This document shows positions 6,469-9,964 of a stretch of 9,964 nucleotides of DNA, piece after piece. Each line of letters opens with the position of its first letter. Position 1 is the stretch's first letter. This DNA comes from Rhodobacterales bacterium. GTDB lineage: Bacteria > Pseudomonadota > Alphaproteobacteria > Rhodobacterales > Rhodobacteraceae. A program made the translations under genes and the position numbers. The stretch lies in the NCBI GenBank assembly GCA_013298485.1, contig JAAFHS010000048.1, forward strand, positions 1-9,964, written 5' to 3'. The notes below the pieces were generated by a model. The model had not been told where the DNA came from. It was given only the letters and a program-made list of their open reading frames with translations, and made no database searches.

Positions 6469-7701
6469 ATGAATGCACCCACGCCTGCCTTGCCCGGCCT
6501 GACCGTTCCCCAGATCGGCGGTCTTTGCACCGATTGCGGGGTGTCGCGGATGGGGGATGGCAAGGATTGCGGGCGGGCCTGCCAGTTCATCCGCCCCGAT
6601 TATCCGCGCCTTGAGGCACAGGTGCACGGGCGTGTGGCCGAACCGGGGCAGGATGATGAGGCGTTCTTTGGCGTGGCGCAGTCCATGCACCGGGCGCGCC
6701 TTTCCCCCGCAGCCCCCGGCGCACAATGGACGGGCATCACCACAACGATTGCTGCAAGACTGCTGGAAACCGGGGCGGTGGAGGCGGTTCTGACCGTGGC
6801 ACCCGACCCGGTTGACCGCTGGAAACCGCTGCCCGTGATCGTGACGGACCCCGCCGCGATGGCGCAGGTGCGGGGCATGCGGATGGGATATGCGCCGACA
6901 GTGGCGCTGCTGGAGCCAGCGGCGGCGGCCGGGTACAAACGGATCGCGATGATCGGTATTCCCTGCCAGGTCTATGCCCTGCGCGCGCTGGAGGCAGAGC
7001 TGGGATTTGAGCGGATTTATGTGATCGGCACGCCCTGTTCGGACAACACCACCACGGAAAATTTCCATACTTTCCTGAACCTGCTCGACCCGGTACCGGG
7101 TGGCATCAGCTATCTGGAGTTCCGGGCGGATTTTCAGGTGGAGCTGCGCTATGACGATGGCAGGCGGGGGCGCACCATCCCGTTTCTGCAACTGCCGATC
7201 AGTCAGTTGCCTGCCGATTTCTTTCCGCTGACCTGCAAGACCTGTGTCGATTACACCAACCGGCTGGCCGATATCACGGTGGGCTATATGGGTGGCGACG
7301 GGGATCAGTGGGTGATCGTGCGGAACGCGCGCGGGGCGGAACTGATGGCGCTGCTGGGGGATGATCTGCAGATCAGGGCGCTGACGGACAAGGGCAAACG
7401 CATGGGCGCAGTGAAGGGGTTCATGGACAACACGGCGCGGGCGGCGGGGGGCATGCCGCTGCGCCGGATGCCGAACTGGCTGCGCCCCATTGTCAGCTGG
7501 CTGCAGCCGCGCATCGGCCCGCGGGGATTGGAATTCGCGCGGGCACGGGTGGAGATGAAGGCGGTAGAGACGATCCTGCACCTGCGCCGCATGCATCCGG
7601 CGCGGATGAAGAACATGGTGCCGGGGCATGTCTGGCGGCTGGTGGAACGCTATGGTCTGGTGGCCGGGGCGACAGAAAGGCCTGATGATCGGCAGCCCTG
7701 A
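6469..7701 (+). CDS. BciB/FrhB-like [4Fe-4S] flavoprotein (divinyl chlorophyllide 8-vinyl reductase homologue)
   Basis: A 410-residue protein of the F420-hydrogenase beta-subunit (FrhB) superfamily. It most resembles BciB, the ferredoxin-dependent 8-vinyl reductase of chlorophyll synthesis: GAQWTGI near residue 84, RAL and YVIGTPCSDN (184-193), IPF near 238, LTCKTCVDYTNRLADITVGYMG (254-275) and GPRGLEFAR (350-358) line up with what I recall of cyanobacterial BciB. Cysteines at 20, 23, 34 and 38 (GLCTDC...CGRAC) and at 166, 190, 256 and 259 can supply two [4Fe-4S] clusters; FAD is expected. An aerobic anoxygenic phototroph would use it for bacteriochlorophyll, but no photosynthesis gene is in the window. 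Other FrhB-family reactions are possible, so no symbol is given. Start: ATG 6469 gives the normal family length; ATG 6457 and ATG 6346 are in-frame alternatives, and none has a strong ribosome-binding site. Confidence 0.82.
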   Translation: MNAPTPALPGLTVPQIGGLCTDCGVSRMGDGKDCGRACQFIRPDYPRLEAQVHGRVAEPGQDDEAFFGVAQSMHRARLSPAAPGAQWTGITTTIAARLLETGAVEAVLTVAPDPVDRWKPLPVIVTDPAAMAQVRGMRMGYAPTVALLEPAAAAGYKRIAMIGIPCQVYALRALEAELGFERIYVIGTPCSDNTTTENFHTFLNLLDPVPGGISYLEFRADFQVELRYDDGRRGRTIPFLQLPISQLPADFFPLTCKTCVDYTNRLADITVGYMGGDGDQWVIVRNARGAELMALLGDDLQIRALTDKGKRMGAVKGFMDNTARAAGGMPLRRMPNWLRPIVSWLQPRIGPRGLEFARARVEMKAVETILHLRRMHPARMKNMVPGHVWRLVERYGLVAGATERPDDRQP

Positions 7702-7739
7702 CGGCATCCGTGGCGATGGCAGAGGCGACGGCGGGCCTG

Positions 7740-8525
7740 TCAGACCCTGCGGGCGGCGGCGGCGGACAGGGCGAAGGCAAAGGTTGCGGCAACGATGATC
7801 GAGGGGCCTGCGGGGGTATCCCATCTCAGCGATCCCCAAAGGCCCGCGATTGTGGCGAGCGCCCCGATCAGGCTGGCCGCGCCCGCCATGCCTTCGGGTG
7901 TGCGGGTGACGCCGCGCGCGGCGGCGGCGGGGATGATGAGCATGGCGGCAATCAGCAGGGCACCGACGACCTTGATGGCGACGGCGACGACTACGGCAAG
8001 GGCAAGGGTCAGCACAAGACGCTCACGATCCGGGTTGATGCCGGAGGCATGGGCGAGATCGGGGTTCAGCGTGGCCGTCAGCAGGGCGGACCAGCGCCAG
8101 CCAAGCAGGCCCAGCACAAGGGCGGCCCCGCCCCAGATATAGGCCAGATCCATGCGGCTGACGGCGAGGATATCGCCGAAGAGGTATGCGGAGAGGTCAG
8201 TGCGCACCGATGGGATGAAGGACACAGCGACGAGGCCTGCGGCCAGTGCGGAATGGGCAAGCACACCCAGGGTGGTATCCATCGCCCAACCTTTGGTGGC
8301 GAGGGTGGAGACGGTGGCGGCCATGGCAAGGGCCACGACAAGGGTGCCCAGACCGACGGGCAGGTCGGTGGCCAGGGCAAGGGCCACGCCAAGGATCGCG
8401 GCATGCGATGTGGCATCCCCGAAATAGGCCATGCGCCGCCAGACGACAAAGCTGCCCAAGGGGCCGGTGGCCAGCGAGACGCCGATGCCTGCGAGGGCGG
8501 CGCGGGTCAGGAAGTCATCCAGCAT
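7740..8525 (-). CDS. znuB: Zinc ABC transporter permease ZnuB
   Basis: A 261-residue polytopic inner-membrane protein of the ABC-3 (ZnuB/MntB) family, which forms the zinc channel of ZnuABC. The N-terminus (FLTRAALAGIGVSLATGPLGSFVVWRR then MAYFGDATSHAAILG, residues 5-46) is the family signature, followed by repeated hydrophobic helices and the conserved VKVVGALLIAAMLIIPAA-type helix late in the protein. The start is the ATG at 8525, which overlaps the end of znuC by 11 bases. A longer open frame reaching 8669 only reads the znuC His-tail in another frame and is not credible. No ribosome-binding site is visible before the ATG, so translation is probably coupled to znuC. It is the last gene of zur-znuC-znuB and ends 38 bases from the convergent BciB-like gene, with no obvious terminator between them. 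Confidence 0.95.
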   Translation of the reverse strand: MLDDFLTRAALAGIGVSLATGPLGSFVVWRRMAYFGDATSHAAILGVALALATDLPVGLGTLVVALAMAATVSTLATKGWAMDTTLGVLAHSALAAGLVAVSFIPSVRTDLSAYLFGDILAVSRMDLAYIWGGAALVLGLLGWRWSALLTATLNPDLAHASGINPDRERLVLTLALAVVVAVAIKVVGALLIAAMLIIPAAAARGVTRTPEGMAGAASLIGALATIAGLWGSLRWDTPAGPSIIVAATFAFALSAAAARRV

Positions 8526-9264
8526 GGTGTTCGTGATCGTGATGGGCATGATCGTGGTCATGGGTGTGATCATGTTCATGCTGATAAAGGGCCAGCGCCC
8601 CCTGCGTGCCCAGACCAAAGAGTGCGCGATATTCGGGGGCGTTCGAGACCACGCGGGGCGTGCCTTCACAGCAGATATGCCCGTTCAGGCAGATGACGCG
8701 GTCGGATGCGGCCATCACGACATGCAGATCATGGCTGACCATCAGGATGGCGGCCCCTGTCGTTTCGCGCACCTCGGCAATCAGGCGGTAAAAGGCGGCC
8801 TCGCCTGGCTGATCGAGGCCTTGCGTGGGTTCATCGAGCACCAGAAGCTGTGGATCGGACAGCAGCGCGCGGGCGAGGAGAACGCGCTGGAATTGCCCGC
8901 CCGACAGATCGGCCATCTGGCGGGTTTCGACGCCCGGAAGGCCAACACGCAACAGCGCGGCGGTGGCGGCCGCGTCGGTGCAGCGCGTGGGCAGCGACAG
9001 AAAGCGGCGCACGGTCATCGGCAGACTGCGGTCGATGGTCAGCCGTTGCGGCACATAGCCCACACGCAGGGCCGCCTGCCGCAAGATGCGGCCCGACGAT
9101 GGTGGCACGATGCCCAGAAGTGCGCGGAGAAGGGTCGATTTGCCCGATCCGTTGGGGCCGAGGATCGTCACGATCTCGGCCGGTTTGATGGACAGGGTCA
9201 CGCCCTGCAGCACGTCCGTATGCCCCATCCGGACTGACAGGTTTTCGGCGGCGATCAGGGTCAT
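8515..9264 (-). CDS. znuC: Zinc ABC transporter ATP-binding protein ZnuC with His-rich tail
   Basis: A 249-residue ABC ATPase that powers zinc import with ZnuB and the binding protein ZnuA. Walker A GPNGSGKST at 36-44, Q-loop Gln73, signature LSGGQ at 120-124, Walker B LLVLDE at 140-145 and H-loop His178 (SHD) are all intact. The last 21 residues form a tail with 11 histidines between 229 and 247, alternating with Asp/Glu, a likely cytoplasmic zinc-binding or sensing element. His-rich ZnuC tails are known, but length varies. The start ATG (9264) overlaps the zur stop by ATGA; an upstream in-frame ATG at 9291 lies inside zur and is less likely. It is the middle gene of zur-znuC-znuB, so its expression should follow Zur autoregulation. 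Confidence 0.96.
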   Translation of the reverse strand: MTLIAAENLSVRMGHTDVLQGVTLSIKPAEIVTILGPNGSGKSTLLRALLGIVPPSSGRILRQAALRVGYVPQRLTIDRSLPMTVRRFLSLPTRCTDAAATAALLRVGLPGVETRQMADLSGGQFQRVLLARALLSDPQLLVLDEPTQGLDQPGEAAFYRLIAEVRETTGAAILMVSHDLHVVMAASDRVICLNGHICCEGTPRVVSNAPEYRALFGLGTQGALALYQHEHDHTHDHDHAHHDHEHHAG

Positions 9265-9788
9265 GCTGCAGTGGCCTGACAGGCGGGGCACAGACCGACC
9301 GCTTCGACATGCGACGCTCTGATGACAAAGCCAAGTGTTTTCGCAGCGCGGTCAAGGGCGCTGCGGACCGGGGCGGCGGGCGCCTCGGCCACCGCACTGC
9401 AGGTGGCACAGATCAGGAAGGCCGGGGCATGCGCCTCGCCCGGGTGCATGCAGGCAGTGAAGGCGTTCAGGCGGTGGATGCGGTGGACGAGCCCCTGTTC
9501 AACCAGAAAATCCAATGCGCGGTAGGCGACGGGGGGCTGGTGGCCATAGCCGTCGGCGGCAAGGCGCTGCAGCACGTCATAGGCCCCAAGGGCGCGATGA
9601 TCCTCAAGCAAAATCTCGAGTACGCGGCGGCGCACGGGGGTCAGGCGCGCACCGTTCGCGGCAGCGAGCAGATCGGCGCGGGCCAGCACATCGGTGGTGC
9701 AATTGCCGTGATTGTGGTCTGCGAAGGCAAGGTCTGGTGTGGCACAGGCCGTGCAGGCGGGGTCATGCATGTGCGAAGGGCTTGCCAT
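9261..9788 (-). CDS. zur: Zinc uptake regulator Zur (Fur family)
   Basis: A 175-residue Fur-family repressor. The winged helix covers about 47-107 (RLTPVRRRVLEIL, AYDVLQRL, PPVAYRALDFLVEQG). The structural zinc site is Cys127/Cys130 with Cys167/Cys170. His102, Cys113, His120 and Glu135 align with the second, sensing zinc site of E. coli Zur (His77, Cys88, His96, Glu111), which argues for zinc rather than iron sensing. The first 30 residues add Cys12, Cys15, His25, His27 and Cys30. ATG 9788 is chosen because the frame upstream (to 9959) reads through the znuA promoter and start; ATG 9770 is an alternative. No ribosome-binding site precedes 9788, and a TATAAC -10-like hexamer sits only 16 bases upstream, so the message may have a very short leader. 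First gene of zur-znuC-znuB, divergent from znuA. Confidence 0.95.
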   Translation of the reverse strand: MASPSHMHDPACTACATPDLAFADHNHGNCTTDVLARADLLAAANGARLTPVRRRVLEILLEDHRALGAYDVLQRLAADGYGHQPPVAYRALDFLVEQGLVHRIHRLNAFTACMHPGEAHAPAFLICATCSAVAEAPAAPVRSALDRAAKTLGFVIRASHVEAVGLCPACQATAA

Positions 9789-9797
9789 AATACGGGG

Positions 9798-9826
9798 TTG
9801 ACCTGTTATAGTATTACGTTGTTTAT
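9798..9826 (+). promoter_or_regulatory. Putative znuA promoter overlapping the Zur box
   Basis: TTGACC (9798-9803) and GTTTAT (9821-9826) are spaced by 17 bases, giving a good -35 with a weak -10. An alternative -10 is TATAGT (9807-9812), with TTGCCA (9782-9787) 19 bases upstream. In either case the Zur-box-like palindrome lies within the core promoter. On the minus strand TATAAC (9810-9805) could serve as the zur -10, so one operator could silence both directions. Confidence 0.5.
9804..9818. promoter_or_regulatory. Zur box 1 in the zur-znuA gap
   Basis: TGTTATAGTATTACG is an imperfect palindrome centred on G9811 (GT.ATA-G-TAT.AC symmetric). It matches the core of the known Zur operator TGTTATAnTATAACA at all but two fixed positions (T for A at 9815, G for A at 9818). 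Its position between divergent zur and znuA, over both candidate promoters, is what is expected for zinc-dependent repression of both. Confidence 0.72.
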
Positions 9827-9854
9827 GCGGCTGAGGATTGCAGAAAGGGCTGAG

Positions 9855-9964
9855 ATGATGCGTTATACCATAACGATCGGAATGGCGAGTCTGTTGATGG
9901 CCTGTGGTACGGCGCAGGCCGAGGTGCCGCGTGTGGTCACGGATATCCCGCCGGTGCATTCGCT
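9855..9964 (+). CDS. znuA: Zinc ABC transporter substrate-binding protein ZnuA, N-terminus only
   Basis: A frame open from ATG 9855 to the window end, coding for 36 residues. It begins with a signal sequence (hydrophobic from about residue 5 to 20, ending at or near AQA) followed by EVPRVVTDIPPVHS, the conserved first strand of cluster A-1 periplasmic zinc-binding proteins, in which the HS pair leads into the first metal region. MACGTA would also allow a lipobox reading at Cys16, but soluble export is usual for ZnuA. AAAGGG at 9844-9849 serves as ribosome-binding site; the second ATG (9858) has better spacing than the first. Divergent from zur-znuCB with a 66-base gap, the standard layout in related bacteria. 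The metal-binding His residues and His loop lie beyond the window. Confidence 0.88.
   Translation, partial: MMRYTITIGMASLLMACGTAQAEVPRVVTDIPPVHS
9861..9875. promoter_or_regulatory. Second Zur-box-like palindrome over the znuA start
   Basis: CGTTATACCATAACG is a perfect 6-bp inverted repeat (CGTTAT / ATAACG) with a 3-base spacer. It matches TGTTATAnTATAACA at all but three fixed positions. It starts three codons into znuA, 43 bases (centre 57) downstream of box 1. It may be a second Zur operator extending repression into the transcribed region, or a chance result of the codons for RYTIT. Distances are measured from the sequence; the binding role is inferred. Confidence 0.5.

Noticed and set aside
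7702..7739. Terminator between the BciB-like gene and znuB
   Set aside because: The 38-base gap has no stable inverted repeat and no T-run.
6205..7839. 544-residue minus-strand open frame opposite the BciB-like gene
   Set aside because: Low-complexity His/Pro/Arg-rich translation typical of an antisense shadow in GC-rich DNA; the plus strand has a coherent family match.
8526..8669. Open frame extending znuB upstream by 48 residues to ATG 8669
   Set aside because: It only reads the znuC C-terminus and His-tail in another frame (repeated Met/Thr/Ile from the CAT/CAC repeats). The ZnuB family signature begins right after ATG 8525.
7710..8696. 328-residue plus-strand open frame with many Gly/His/Asp residues
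   Set aside because: Antisense to znuB; Gly-rich composition arises from the complement of hydrophobic codons.
9789..9959. Open frame extending zur upstream to 9959
   Set aside because: It runs antisense through the znuA start and the operator region, and the extra residues do not resemble Fur-family sequence.

Overview
The window is GC-rich and densely coded. Gene content and style point to an alphaproteobacterium of the Rhodobacterales (Roseobacter/Rhodobacter group): a bifunctional PuuE-UraD fusion, a Zur with a His/Cys-rich N-terminus, ZnuC with a poly-His tail, a BciB-type flavo-iron-sulfur protein and an alphaproteobacterial CspA. This placement is inferred from protein resemblance by eye, not from a search.

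Layout. (1) Bases 1-2304, plus strand: the end of a purine (ureide) catabolic operon. It holds allantoinase fused to OHCU decarboxylase (5' end outside the window), ureidoglycine aminohydrolase (allE) and ureidoglycolate lyase (allA). With an allantoate amidohydrolase, not seen here, these would take OHCU/allantoin to glyoxylate, urea and ammonia. (2) 2301-3449, minus: an alpha/beta hydrolase whose stop codon overlaps the allA stop. (3) 3612-4547, plus: an exported and membrane-anchored DUF2167-like protein. (4) 4623-5830, minus: a two-gene operon of exported proteins, DUF4198 followed by a small NikL/CbiL-like anchored protein. It looks like the accessory part of a nickel/cobalt uptake system, but no transporter core is visible. 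(5) 6017-6223, minus: cspA with a clear intrinsic terminator. (6) 6469-7701, plus: a BciB/FrhB-like [4Fe-4S] flavoprotein. (7) 7740-9964: a zinc uptake locus with zur-znuC-znuB on the minus strand and znuA diverging on the plus strand (cut off by the window end). The 66-bp zur/znuA gap carries one Zur-box-like palindrome, and a second sits over the first codons of znuA.

How the genes fit together. The zinc block is a self-contained regulon: Zur with zinc should repress znuA and zur-znuCB from the shared operator, and ZnuABC imports zinc when it is scarce. The ureide block is a nitrogen-scavenging pathway. The DUF4198/NikL-like pair may be a second metal-handling unit; both mature proteins are predicted to start with histidine.

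I found no tRNA, rRNA, CRISPR array, insertion sequence or phage gene, and no convincing new multi-gene system. The most open questions are the orphan DUF4198/NikL-like pair, the real substrate of the BciB-like protein, and the second Zur-box-like site inside znuA.
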